The translations under genes and the position numbers were made by a program. From contig JAFUJH010000036.1 of NCBI GenBank assembly GCA_017473775.1, forward strand, positions 1-48,052: a DNA stretch of 48,052 nucleotides. The letters are read 5' to 3'. Below are positions 8,321 to 16,246 of the stretch, piece after piece. Each line of letters begins with the position of its first letter. The stretch's first letter is position 1. Below the pieces are notes generated by a model that was given only the letters and a program-made list of their open reading frames with translations, did not search any database and had not been told where the DNA came from. This stretch comes from Ruminococcus sp. (lineage in GTDB: Bacteria > Bacillota > Clostridia > Oscillospirales > Acutalibacteraceae).

Positions 8321-8731
8321 TTAAATTCTTATATTCACAGAAAACTCCTGTCTGCATTTGGGGCATCTTACAGTGTGCTTGCCCTTTCTGCGTTTGACTC
8401 GGAGCTGTGCCTTGCAATGCTTGCATCTGATGTAGCGGTGGGTTTTGATGTCTCTGATTCTGTTCTTTTGCCTTACAAAGAAGTTCTTGACACTGTTTTC
8501 AATCTTCATATACGCCTGATTCTCTCTGCTTCGGCGGTATAAGTTCTTGGACAATGTGCGGAACACAATGTAGCCTATCAGGGAAAGCTCAAACAGATAA
8601 ACAATAAGGGAATTCAGAAAGATGTTTATAAATATAATTACAGCGTAGAGTATAAACAGGAATTTGTTGAATCGGTCAAGTCCGTTCCTGCCTGTCATAA
8701 ATTGCTGTACTTTATAGAAAAACTTATTCAC
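8321..8731 (-). CDS. Small membrane protein with C-terminal zinc ribbon
   Basis: The protein has 136 residues. An N-terminal basic stretch is followed by a hydrophobic segment of about 35 residues (residues about 20-55, probably two short helices). The C-terminus has CKHCKAQLRVKRRKGK...CPKC, a two-CxxC zinc ribbon of the zf-FYDLN/MJ0042 kind. The start is GTG at 8731, 8 bases after AGGAG. An upstream in-frame start at 8788 has no RBS. The role is unknown. It is convergent with the exchanger gene. Confidence 0.7.
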   Translation of the reverse strand: MNKFFYKVQQFMTGRNGLDRFNKFLFILYAVIIFINIFLNSLIVYLFELSLIGYIVFRTLSKNLYRRSRENQAYMKIENSVKNFFVRQKNRIRDIKTHRYIRCKHCKAQLRVKRRKGKHTVRCPKCRQEFSVNIRI

Positions 8732-8840
8732 AATTATCACTCCTGTGTTTTGTATATATATTTTATCAAACATATACCGCAAAGACAATAGAAATTAGTA
8801 AACAATATGTAAACTATTTTTTTATTTTCAGAAAAAGGTG

Positions 8841-8892
8841 TTGACAAGAATAGTTGTCATATGTATAATGTTGTTGACAAGGAAAGTTGTCA
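8841..8892 (+). promoter_or_regulatory. Sigma-A promoter overlapped by two palindromic operators
   Basis: TTGACA (8841-8846) and TATAAT (8864-8869) are spaced by 17 bases, a consensus promoter. Two identical-arm palindromes, TGACAA-N6-TTGTCA, lie at 8842-8859 and 8875-8892, 33 bases apart. The first covers the -35 box and the spacer, and the second covers the start of transcription. This is the layout of a repressed promoter, most simply controlled by the XRE protein encoded next. Confidence 0.8.
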
Positions 8893-8921
8893 GATGCTTT
8901 GGCAGTAAAGGAGAGTGACCT

Positions 8922-9128
8922 ATGCCATTGTACAATAAACTCAAGGATTTTCGGGCAAGGCTCGGCGTTAATCAGCAGGAGATGGGAGCCCTTGTGGGCA
9001 CATCACGCCAGACTATAAGTCAGATAGAGCGAGGGGACTACTCACCATCCGTTACCCTTGCGCTGAAGATTGCCAAGGTCTGCGGTGTTTGCGTTGAGGA
9101 TATTTTTGATTATAGGGAGGAAGATTAA
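8922..9128 (+). CDS. XRE-family helix-turn-helix regulator
   Basis: This 68-residue protein is a single Cro/CI-type HTH domain (LGVNQQEMGALVGTSRQTIS, then QIERGDYSPS), typical of the short regulators that end in 'EDIF'. The start follows AAAGGAG. The stop is immediately followed by the ATG of the next gene, so the two are co-translated. It probably represses its own promoter through the paired palindromes at 8842-8892. Confidence 0.88.
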   Translation: MPLYNKLKDFRARLGVNQQEMGALVGTSRQTISQIERGDYSPSVTLALKIAKVCGVCVEDIFDYREED

Positions 9129-9926
9129 ATGAACAAGATGAACAAGGCTACCAAGCGTCGCCTCATCATCACAGGTATTGTGTGTCTTGTGCTCTGGGTG
9201 GCAAGCTACTTTATCGGCTACTATGTGGTGGCGGATTTGTCCTTGGATATCCAGACAGGGGATATATCCCTTGCAAGCTTTACTGATATTATGAACGCTA
9301 CCGCACTGTATGTAACCCCTGTGCTGTTTGTGCTTCAGCTTATCTTTACTGTAATATACACAGTGTGCTGTTATGCAAAGGCAAAGAAGTTGTATGCAAG
9401 CTGGGACGGCGAGGACGAGGACACTGTGGAAAAGTCCGAGAGTCTCATCAGCGGTTGTATCGCTGTGTTGTCGGTAGCTCAGATTATATCAATGTTGTTT
9501 TTCGGTGTTATTGTATATGCAACCTATGATAAGTTTATGAGTGAGTTTGTATTCTGGGCGTTTATGCTCCTTGCGGTGCTGTTTATCGGTGAGGCTTTGT
9601 ACATCACATTTATGCAAAGATGTGCAGTACAGCTTACAAAGAAGATAAACCCAGAGAAGCAGGGCGAGGTGCTGGACATTAAATTTGCCAAGGACTGGGA
9701 GGCAAGTATGGACGAGGCTCAGAAGGCTATCACCTTTGAGTGCGGATACAGAGCCTACAAGGTTTGCATCTACACCTGTATGGTGCTTTGGCTTGTGTGT
9801 CTTTTCGGAATATACTTTGGTATGGGTATAATGCCTATGCTGATGGTATCTGTTGTTTGGCTTACTACTACCTTGACATATATTGTGAAATCCTATAATA
9901 TGGAACACAGGAAAGGTAGAAAATAA
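9129..9926 (+). CDS. DUF3169 family membrane protein
   Basis: The protein has 265 residues and six hydrophobic segments (about 12-32, 60-85, 108-130, 138-160, 215-232, 236-252). Between segments 4 and 5 is a soluble part with INPEKQGEVLDIKFAKDWEASMDEAQK, characteristic of DUF3169. Members of this family are commonly encoded directly after a short XRE regulator, as here. The RBS AGGAGG lies in the end of the XRE gene. The function is unknown, and a transport or stress role for the pair is only a guess. Confidence 0.8.
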   Translation: MNKMNKATKRRLIITGIVCLVLWVASYFIGYYVVADLSLDIQTGDISLASFTDIMNATALYVTPVLFVLQLIFTVIYTVCCYAKAKKLYASWDGEDEDTVEKSESLISGCIAVLSVAQIISMLFFGVIVYATYDKFMSEFVFWAFMLLAVLFIGEALYITFMQRCAVQLTKKINPEKQGEVLDIKFAKDWEASMDEAQKAITFECGYRAYKVCIYTCMVLWLVCLFGIYFGMGIMPMLMVSVVWLTTTLTYIVKSYNMEHRKGRK

Positions 9927-9951
9927 TATTTTATAAACGGAGGTATTTGTT

Positions 9952-10656
9952 ATGAAAACTTGTACAAAATGCGGACAGAACATTCCTGATAATGCAAAGT
10001 TCTGCTCCTTCTGCGGAGAAGTAGCGCAGGAGGTAAAAACTCAGGCTGAGAGCACAGCTCAGGACAGCACTTCATACTATCAGGCTCCTGCACAGGGCAG
10101 AGAGAATGAGCAGAAGGCACTGGACGGGCTTTCAAACAGACTCAAGTGGGAGCGTACTGCTTGGAAGATAACAGGTATTGTTTACCTTGTATTTGCAATT
10201 GTATTTCTGCTTATCAGTTTTGTGGGCACTTTAGCAGGCGGTTTCCTTGTGGCTGACAATGCAAGCTACAGCTATGAGTACTATGACGGCGAGTATTACT
10301 ACGACGATGGCTACGGCTACTACAGCGACAATGTAGACGGCGAGGACTTCGTTGGTGCTATCGGTCTTGTATACGGCGTTGCATATGGAATCGGCGGACT
10401 TGTGGGCTTCCTGCCTGTTGCTATTGTAAACCTTGTTATGGCGAGCAAGGTGGGCAAGTACAGAGAGAAGCTCTACACCGACTGTACCGACGGCTACAAC
10501 CACGCAACCTCTGTAGGCTCTATTGTTCTGGGCGCTATCTTCAACGAGATTGCACTGGTGTTCATTATTATCAACTTTGTTCTTACAAAGAATAAAAAGG
10601 CAGAGTTTGACAGCATCAAAGCAAACCAGTCTGCATACAATAACGCACAGTATTAA
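9952..10656 (+). CDS. Zinc-ribbon membrane protein
   Basis: The 234-residue protein opens with a zinc ribbon, CTKCGQNIPDNAKFCSFCG (residues 3-21). A polar linker of about 35 residues follows, then a hydrophobic helix (about 65-95), a tyrosine-rich acidic extracytoplasmic loop (YEYYDGEYYYDDGYGYY, about 102-120), and two further helices (about 130-160 and 182-208). It begins 25 bases after the DUF3169 gene with GGAGG and ends before a strong terminator, so it is the third gene of the XRE operon. No enzyme motif is visible. Confidence 0.75.
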   Translation: MKTCTKCGQNIPDNAKFCSFCGEVAQEVKTQAESTAQDSTSYYQAPAQGRENEQKALDGLSNRLKWERTAWKITGIVYLVFAIVFLLISFVGTLAGGFLVADNASYSYEYYDGEYYYDDGYGYYSDNVDGEDFVGAIGLVYGVAYGIGGLVGFLPVAIVNLVMASKVGKYREKLYTDCTDGYNHATSVGSIVLGAIFNEIALVFIIINFVLTKNKKAEFDSIKANQSAYNNAQY

Positions 10657-10676
10657 TTGAATAAAGCAAAAAATCA

Positions 10677-10712
10677 CCGCACAGCTGATTTAGTACAGCT
10701 GTGCGGTTTTTT
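10677..10712 (+). terminator. Intrinsic terminator of the XRE operon
   Basis: CCGCACAGCTG (10677-10687) pairs perfectly with CAGCTGTGCGG (10696-10706) and runs into TTTTTT. Confidence 0.9.
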
Positions 10713-10742
10713 GCTGTAATAGGCATATAGCGGAAATATTGT

Positions 10743-11125
10743 CCGTAGGGGGCGGCGCCTGCAAGGAATCGTCCCTGCAATGTAGCTTTCCTCTTTTTGT
10801 AGGGACCGGCGTCCTCGACGGTCCAAGGAGCTTTCCCTCAAGGGGAAGCCTTTTGGACGACCACCGGTCGCCCCTACGGGATGGAGGTTGTGCCGTAGGG
10901 GGCGGCGCCCACGACGCCCCGTTAAACCTCGCCTCAAGACGCAACCTTTCGGACGGACACTGCGTGTCCTACACCTCATCACCTGCTTCGCAGGAGCTTC
11001 CCCTCAAGGGGAAGCCTTTCGGGCGATTCTCGAATCGCCCCTACAAATGTGCCGAAGGCACAATTCATGCCGTCAGGCAATTCATGGCATCAGTCAATTC
11101 ATGCCGTCAGGCAATTCATATAACA
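10743..11125. repeat. Long dispersed repeat (GTAGGGGGCGGCGCC type) followed by AATTCAT array
   Basis: The segment from about 10893 to 11045 is nearly identical to one at about 12880-13015 and one at about 47925-48052. It contains GGGGCGGCGCCCACGACG, GACGGACACTGCGTGTCC, TGCTTCGCAGGAGCTTCCCC and GGGCGATTCTCGAATCGCCC. A partial, rearranged copy precedes it (10743-10880). From about 11047 to 11125 AATTCAT boxes alternate with GCC-GTCA-GGC hairpins. Open frames across it are by-products of the repeat and have no RBS. Confidence 0.85.
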
Positions 11126-11126
11126 A

Positions 11127-12032
11127 TTACCAACCCAAAAGTTCGTTGCCTTCTTTTCTCAGGTATCTGCCGATAGACACCACACTGCCCAGTGCGCCGA
11201 TTGCAACACCTGCAACAACAAAGGCAAGGGATGCCCACAGACCCACCTGAGAATAAGGAACAAAGCTTAAAGCCACAATGTCCTTCATTGTATTAAGCAC
11301 CACATTATAAAGTACTGCCAGCAGTCCTGATGCAATCACGCCGGAGATAAGACCTATCACCATACCCTCAATCACAAAGGGAATCCGCACGAAGGTATCC
11401 GTTGCACCAACAGACTTCATAATGCTAATCTCAAATCTTCTGGAATACATGGTCATACGGATAGTGTTGGAGATAATGAATATGGATATAAGCACCAACG
11501 CCGCCATTATCCACAGACTCATTGTACCCACCAAGTCATTGAGCATAGTAAGCTTCTGGGCGATTTCTCTTGTATCGCGGGCAGACTCCACACCCTCTGT
11601 TGCAAGGACGGCGGCAATGGTATCATCGTAATATGCCAAATCCGTCATAGTAACATCAATTGCATTAGGCATAGGGTTACCCTCGCCTGTAAGCTGCTCA
11701 AAAATATCCTCACGGAGTGTATCCTGATAATCCTTGATAGCATCATCCTTAGAGATAAAAACTGTCTTTTCCACATTGGGAATACGGGCAAGCTCGTCTC
11801 CGATATGCACTGCCTCTAAATCGGTAATGTGCTGTTCAAGGAAAACTCGGGTCACATTAGTGCCGCCTATGCTCTCCAGAGCAGAGGAAACATTGATTGT
11901 GAGAAGCTCTGCCGCTCCTGTCAGCAAAAGACAGGAAATAAGCACACCGATAGACGCAATACTCATCATACGGTTTGTCCAGATGCTCTTGATGCCTTCC
12001 TTTATCAGATATCCTAATCCACTGAATTTCAT
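11127..12032 (-). CDS. ftsX: Cell division ABC transporter permease FtsX
   Basis: This is the membrane half of the FtsEX complex, which passes ATP-driven motion to extracellular peptidoglycan hydrolases. The 301 residues have the FtsX layout: a short cytoplasmic start, helix 1 (about 24-44), an extracellular domain (about 45-170), then three C-terminal helices (about 178-198, 222-248, 270-292). It begins 16 bases after ftsE. The natural partners, an EnvC-like M23 protein and a CtpA-like protein, are encoded at 45.9-47.5 kb rather than next to it. Confidence 0.93.
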   Translation of the reverse strand: MKFSGLGYLIKEGIKSIWTNRMMSIASIGVLISCLLLTGAAELLTINVSSALESIGGTNVTRVFLEQHITDLEAVHIGDELARIPNVEKTVFISKDDAIKDYQDTLREDIFEQLTGEGNPMPNAIDVTMTDLAYYDDTIAAVLATEGVESARDTREIAQKLTMLNDLVGTMSLWIMAALVLISIFIISNTIRMTMYSRRFEISIMKSVGATDTFVRIPFVIEGMVIGLISGVIASGLLAVLYNVVLNTMKDIVALSFVPYSQVGLWASLAFVVAGVAIGALGSVVSIGRYLRKEGNELLGW

Positions 12033-12048
12033 ACCTTCTACCCTCTCC

Positions 12049-12723
12049 TCAGCTCTGAATATCCACAGTATCAGACACCACTACGCCCTTTTCGATAGTG
12101 ATGACTCTGCGGTTGAAGCTCTGTACCAGGTCAAGCTCGTGTGTAACAATGAGGATAGTGGTACCGCGCTTGTTAATCTCCGAGAGAAGCTCGATAATCT
12201 CGTAGCTCATCTCAGGGTCGATGTTACCTGTGGGCTCGTCTGCAATAATCATCTGAGGATTATTCACCAGTGCTCGGGCAAGTCCCACCCTCTGCTGCTC
12301 TCCGCCTGAAAGCTCAGAGGGGTAACGGTCGCCCTTGCCCTCAAGCCCTACAAGCTCAAGGATATAAGGCACACGCTTTTTGATAGCACGGGGGCGTGCA
12401 CCGATGGCACGCATTGCAAAAGCCACATTATCGTATACTGTCATTTTGTCAATAAGTCGGAAATCCTGGAACACAATGCCCATAGTACGACGAAGCATAG
12501 GCACATGGCGGCGCTTCATCTTATCAAGCTGCATACCATTTACGATAATAGAGCCTGAGGTGGGCACCTCCTCCCTCATAATAAGCTTGAGGAAGGTACT
12601 CTTGCCGGCACCTGAAGAGCCGACTATAAATACAAACTCACCTTTTTCAATAGTGAGACTTGCTTTGTTAAGCGCATGAGTTCCCGTGGGATAAACCTTG
12701 GAAACATTTCTGAATTCAATCAT
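12049..12723 (-). CDS. ftsE: Cell division ABC transporter ATPase FtsE
   Basis: This 224-residue ABC ATPase is the cytoplasmic partner of FtsX. It shows Walker A GSSGAGKST (about 36-44), the signature LSGGEQQRVGLARA (about 138-151), Walker B MIIADEPTG, and the H-loop THE. The length is that of FtsE. The start follows AAGGTAGGA. Gene order ftsE-ftsX on the minus strand is standard. Confidence 0.94.
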   Translation of the reverse strand: MIEFRNVSKVYPTGTHALNKASLTIEKGEFVFIVGSSGAGKSTFLKLIMREEVPTSGSIIVNGMQLDKMKRRHVPMLRRTMGIVFQDFRLIDKMTVYDNVAFAMRAIGARPRAIKKRVPYILELVGLEGKGDRYPSELSGGEQQRVGLARALVNNPQMIIADEPTGNIDPEMSYEIIELLSEINKRGTTILIVTHELDLVQSFNRRVITIEKGVVVSDTVDIQS

Positions 12724-12781
12724 TTCATATCCTACCTTTTTATCTGTTGGAAATGTGTGTAGTGGGCGAAAATATTGTTTC

Positions 12782-13020
12782 GTAGGGATGGTGGGTTATG
12801 CCGTAGGGGGCGGTTCCTTGGCAGGAACGGCAACCCTTTTGTCCCTCCGGGACATTTCCTCTAATAGGGGAATTTTCCACGACGCCCCGTTAAACCTCAC
12901 CTCAAGACGCAACCTTTCGGACGGACACTGCGTGTCCTACACCTCATCACCTGCTTCGCAGGAGCTTCCCCTCAAGGGGAAGCCTTTCGGGCGATTCGTG
13001 AATCGCCCCTACGGGATAGA
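12782..13020. repeat. Long dispersed repeat, second copy with internal exchange
   Basis: The first part (GTAGGGGGCGG at about 12803) is followed by an 80-base block, CGTTCCTTGGCAGGAACG plus GTCCCTCCGGGAC, in place of the GCGCC segment of the first copy. After ACGACGCCCCG the two copies match again to the GGGCGATTCGTGAATCGCCC hairpin. The block itself resembles repeats at 4640 and 6610, so copies appear to exchange modules. Confidence 0.8.
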
Positions 13021-13075
13021 GGTTGTGTCGTAGAGGTAAAACCCTTTACATATAATGGAAAAATCCCTGTTATTC

Positions 13076-13124
13076 TAAAATCGCTTTGCACGCAGTTCTG
13101 ATATTGAACCCGCGTACAAAGCGA
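13076..13124 (-). terminator. Hairpin downstream of the CdaR-type gene
   Basis: TCGCTTTG (13081-13088) pairs with CAAAGCGA (13117-13124), with further ACGC/GCGT pairing inside. On the minus strand it ends in TTTTA. It is a moderate terminator. Confidence 0.5.
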
Positions 13125-13141
13125 ATCTTATCGTTAAACGA

Positions 13142-14227
13142 TTAATATTTAGTGGGGCTTGCTGTCAGATACTTTTTAACCATAAGGGCTACCTTGAACA
13201 CGATAGCATCCTCAAACTCTCTCAGGTCAAGACCTGTGAGCTTCTTGATTTTCTCAAGACGGTACACCAGAGTATTACGGTGTACAAAAAGCTTTCTGGA
13301 GGTCTCGGACACATTCAGGTTGTTCTCAAAGAACTTCTGAATTGTGAACAGAGTCTCCTGGTCGAGAGTATCGATAGAGCCGCGCTTGAACACTTCCTTG
13401 AGGAACATATCGCACAGGGTTGTGGGCAGCTGATAAACCAGACGGGCAATACCCAGGTTATCGTAGTTGACGATTGTACGCTCTGTGTCGAACACCTTAC
13501 CAACCTCAAGTGCAACCCGAGCCTCCTTGAAGGAATGAGCCAGATCCTTGATACCTGTAACAGATGTACCGATACCGATGGAGCAGTGGGTGTAGAACTC
13601 GCTAGAGAGAGTATCCACGATGGAGCTTGCCAGCTTCTCTAAATCTCTGCCTTCGATGTTGGACTTAATCTCCTTGACAAGAGCAATGTCGGTCTCGTTG
13701 ATATTGATAACGAAGTCCTTGTTCTTATCAGGGAAAAGATTCTGGATAATATCGTATGCGGAGATATCAGACTTGGATGTAATCTTGATGAGCATACAAA
13801 CTCTGGTTACATCGTTGTTGAAGTGAATCTCCCTTGCCTTGATATAAATATCGCCGGGGAGAATATTGTCAAGGATAACATTCTTGATAAAGTTGCTTCT
13901 GTCGTATTTTTCGTCATAATACTGCTTGATGCTTGCCAGTGACACGCTGAGAAGCTGAACATACTTCTGAGCCAGCTCGTCAGAACCTGATACAAACACT
14001 GCGTACTCAGCCCTTGCAGAATTACCGAAAGACTTGTATGTACAGCCGTTGATAACAAAAGGAACTGTGGCACTGAGAGTCTCGGAGTTGATATTCTCGT
14101 TAACCTCGCCGATCCTGCCCAGCTCAGAGCAGGCAATAACAACTGAGGTCTCATCAACCACGCCGATAACTCTGTCGATAGCATCCTTCATCTGATGGAT
14201 AATACCCTGAAACAATCTGTTAGACAT
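13142..14227 (-). CDS. CdaR/PucR-type transcriptional regulator
   Basis: The protein has 361 residues. The C-terminal 60 residues form the PucR/CdaR helix-turn-helix (FENNLNVSETSRKLFVHRNT, then LVYRLEKIKKLTGLDLREFED). The middle carries a GGDEF-like regulator domain seen in this family. The N-terminus lacks a recognised sugar-diacid domain and instead has an unassigned sensor-like region. The start follows GGAGG. It stands alone, so its targets are unknown, although the sugar ABC ATPase gene upstream on the same strand is a possible one. Confidence 0.8.
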   Translation of the reverse strand: MSNRLFQGIIHQMKDAIDRVIGVVDETSVVIACSELGRIGEVNENINSETLSATVPFVINGCTYKSFGNSARAEYAVFVSGSDELAQKYVQLLSVSLASIKQYYDEKYDRSNFIKNVILDNILPGDIYIKAREIHFNNDVTRVCMLIKITSKSDISAYDIIQNLFPDKNKDFVININETDIALVKEIKSNIEGRDLEKLASSIVDTLSSEFYTHCSIGIGTSVTGIKDLAHSFKEARVALEVGKVFDTERTIVNYDNLGIARLVYQLPTTLCDMFLKEVFKRGSIDTLDQETLFTIQKFFENNLNVSETSRKLFVHRNTLVYRLEKIKKLTGLDLREFEDAIVFKVALMVKKYLTASPTKY

Positions 14228-14403
14228 ATTCTTGCCTCCGCTACATTAATGATTAGTAGTCAAAATCCCGAACTATTTGTGGGAATGATACCAAAAATAA
14301 TATAATTTCATATACATTTTACACAAAAAAGAAAAAAATTGCAACCTTTTTTGAAAAAATTTTTCGTCTTTTTTATAAAAAATGCTGAATTTCCTTTATA
14401 TCT

Positions 14404-14482
14404 ATGTTTTTCACGGAGCAAGTGCAGGCACACAACGCACCAAAGCCTGCACTGTCACCCCATGAAGCCGTGGAAAAAGTCA
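14404..14482 (-). other. Structured intergenic element (nested stems)
   Basis: An outer stem TTTTCACGG (14409-14417) with CCGTGGAAAA (14468-14477) encloses an 8-bp hairpin GTGCAGGC / GCCTGCAC. It lies between the 56-residue peptide gene with its terminator and the CdaR-type gene, and could be part of the 5' leader of the latter. No known RNA class is recognised. Confidence 0.35.
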
Positions 14483-14494
14483 GCGGAAAACAGC

Positions 14495-14530
14495 AAAAAA
14501 ATAAAAGCAACAGAACTGAGCTGTTGCTTT
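14495..14530 (-). terminator. Intrinsic terminator of the 56-residue peptide gene
   Basis: AAAGCAACAG (14504-14513) pairs with CTGTTGCTTT (14521-14530). On the minus strand it is followed by TATTTTTTTG. Confidence 0.85.
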
Positions 14531-14552
14531 GATTAACAAATATTTTAAGTTA

Positions 14553-14723
14553 TTACCAGCTTGCGTTTTCGCCGCTTGCACTTGCATCGGGGATGACATC
14601 CTCGCCAACATTGTATTCGGCTACAGTTGTGGTGGGCTGAGTAGTAACAGCAGAGGCAACTACAGTATCCGAAGTACTGAACATAAATAATTCCATAACG
14701 GGCTCAACATATGCTCTTTTCAT
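14553..14723 (-). CDS. Small peptide, 56 residues, unknown function
   Basis: A complete short gene with AGGAGG 8 bases before the ATG, a TAA stop and its own terminator. The sequence starts MKRAYVEPVMELFMFSTSD and continues with an alanine, valine and threonine rich part, then ends in DASASGENASW. The N-terminal pattern K-x-x-Y-x-x-P-x-x-E-x-x-x-F recurs in short peptides of Clostridia and Bacteroidetes whose role is not established to my knowledge. There is no membrane helix and no cysteine. Expression looks likely from the signals. Function is unknown. Confidence 0.65.
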   Translation of the reverse strand: MKRAYVEPVMELFMFSTSDTVVASAVTTQPTTTVAEYNVGEDVIPDASASGENASW

Positions 14724-14827
14724 CCGTAACGCCTCCTGTTTTCACTGATACATTATATTTTACCACATAATAATAAATTGTCAAGAAAATCCGAAAATTT
14801 GACAAACCTACAATCCGAAAATTTGAC

Positions 14828-14860
14828 AAAAAAACAGCAGAAGGTGTGAGCCTTCTGCTG
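14828..14860 (-). terminator. Intrinsic terminator of the sugar ABC ATPase gene
   Basis: CAGCAGAAGG (14835-14844) pairs with CCTTCTGCTG (14851-14860). The minus strand then runs into TTTTTTT (complement of 14828-14834). Confidence 0.9.
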
Positions 14861-14882
14861 TGTGATATCAGATGTATGTCAA

Positions 14883-16001
14883 TCAGTTAACGATTGTACG
14901 CTCTGTCTCCTTGTCGAAGATGTGAACGCGTGTAAGGTCAAGAGCAATCTTGATTGTGTCGCCGGGCTTAGCTGTGGATGTAGGAGCAACACGAGCGGTA
15001 ATGGGTGTGCCGTCGATGTCAACATAGAGATAAATCTCTGCACCCATAAGCTCAGTTACATCAACCTTAGCTGTGAGCAGGCCTGTCTTGTCTGTAACCT
15101 TCTCAAGGAACTCGGGCTCGTCGTGAACATGCTCAGGACGGATACCGAAGCGAACTTCCTTGCCGATGTAAGGAGTGAGCTTGCCGTCTGCATTCTTGGA
15201 AGCAGGAAGCTCCATCTCGTACTTGCCGAACTTGAGGCCAACGCCGTTGCCCATCTTGATGAGGGTAGCATCAGCAAAGTTCATCTGGGGAGAACCGATA
15301 AAGCCTGCTACGAACTCATTGCAGGGCATATCGTACAGGTGCTGAGGAGTATCAACCTGCTGAACGAAGCCGTCCTTCATAACAACGATACGGGTACCCA
15401 TTGTCATAGCCTCTGTCTGGTCATGAGTAACATAGATGAATGTAGTACCAAGTCTCTGATAGAGCTTGTTAATCTCTGTTCTCATGTTAGCACGGAGCTT
15501 TGCATCCAGGTTGGAGAGGGGCTCGTCAAGAAGGAATACCTTAGGATCACGAACGATAGCACGACCCAGAGCAACACGCTGTCTCTGACCGCCGGAGAGA
15601 GCCTTGGGGCGTCTGTCAAGATACTCCTCGATACCGAGGATTCTTGCAGCCTCTTCTACTCTTCTCTTGATTTCTTCCTTAGGCATCTTTCTGAGCTTCA
15701 GACCGAATGCCATATTGTCATAAACAGACATATGAGGATACAGAGCATAGTTCTGGAATACCATTGCGATGTCTCTGTCCTTAGGAGCAACATCGTTGCA
15801 CAGCTGGTCGCCGATGTAAAGCTCACCCTTGGAGATATCCTCAAGACCTGCAATCATACGCAGGGTTGTGGCCTTACCGCAGCCGGAAGGACCAACGAGA
15901 ATGATAAATTCCTTGTCCTCAATCTCCAGGTTGAAGTCTGTAACAGCGGTAACGCCGCCGTCGTAAATTTTGTACACATGTCTGAGTGATACATTTGCCA
16001 T
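14883..16001 (-). CDS. Sugar ABC transporter ATPase, MsmK/UgpC type, with altered Walker A
   Basis: This 372-residue ATPase is of the CUT1 carbohydrate uptake family, a cytoplasmic subunit often shared by several importers and encoded away from them, as here. It has an ABC domain (1-235) and an OB-fold regulatory domain (235-372). The signature LSGGQRQRVALGRA is at 135-148, Walker B VFLLDEP at 155-161, and the H-loop THD follows. Walker A reads GPSGCGKAT (37-45): position 44 is Ala where Ser or Thr normally binds Mg2+. The codon is GCC, one base from TCC. The rest looks intact. The start follows GGAGG. Confidence 0.92.
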   Translation of the reverse strand: MANVSLRHVYKIYDGGVTAVTDFNLEIEDKEFIILVGPSGCGKATTLRMIAGLEDISKGELYIGDQLCNDVAPKDRDIAMVFQNYALYPHMSVYDNMAFGLKLRKMPKEEIKRRVEEAARILGIEEYLDRRPKALSGGQRQRVALGRAIVRDPKVFLLDEPLSNLDAKLRANMRTEINKLYQRLGTTFIYVTHDQTEAMTMGTRIVVMKDGFVQQVDTPQHLYDMPCNEFVAGFIGSPQMNFADATLIKMGNGVGLKFGKYEMELPASKNADGKLTPYIGKEVRFGIRPEHVHDEPEFLEKVTDKTGLLTAKVDVTELMGAEIYLYVDIDGTPITARVAPTSTAKPGDTIKIALDLTRVHIFDKETERTIVN

Positions 16002-16246
16002 ACTAAAAAAACCTCCATATACGAAAAAAGTTAGACTTTTACAGATTCCTGTTTAATCTACATATTATTATATCACTTTTTTAGAAAAGCTCAATTAATG
16101 TTTTCACTAAATATTAATTAAATATTTTATGTAAATCGAACAGAAAGAAAAATTTTAACCAAAATACAGCCCGTTTTTTTGGTTAATTGTAATATATCTA
16201 TGGTTTCAAAGCTGTAACACTTACAAGATAATGTGTACTACCCTTT

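Noticed and set aside
10739-11250. Open frames of 120-145 residues across the intergenic repeat
   Set aside because: The same peptide text appears in another repeat copy at 12698-13033, there is no RBS, and the DNA is a dispersed palindromic repeat.
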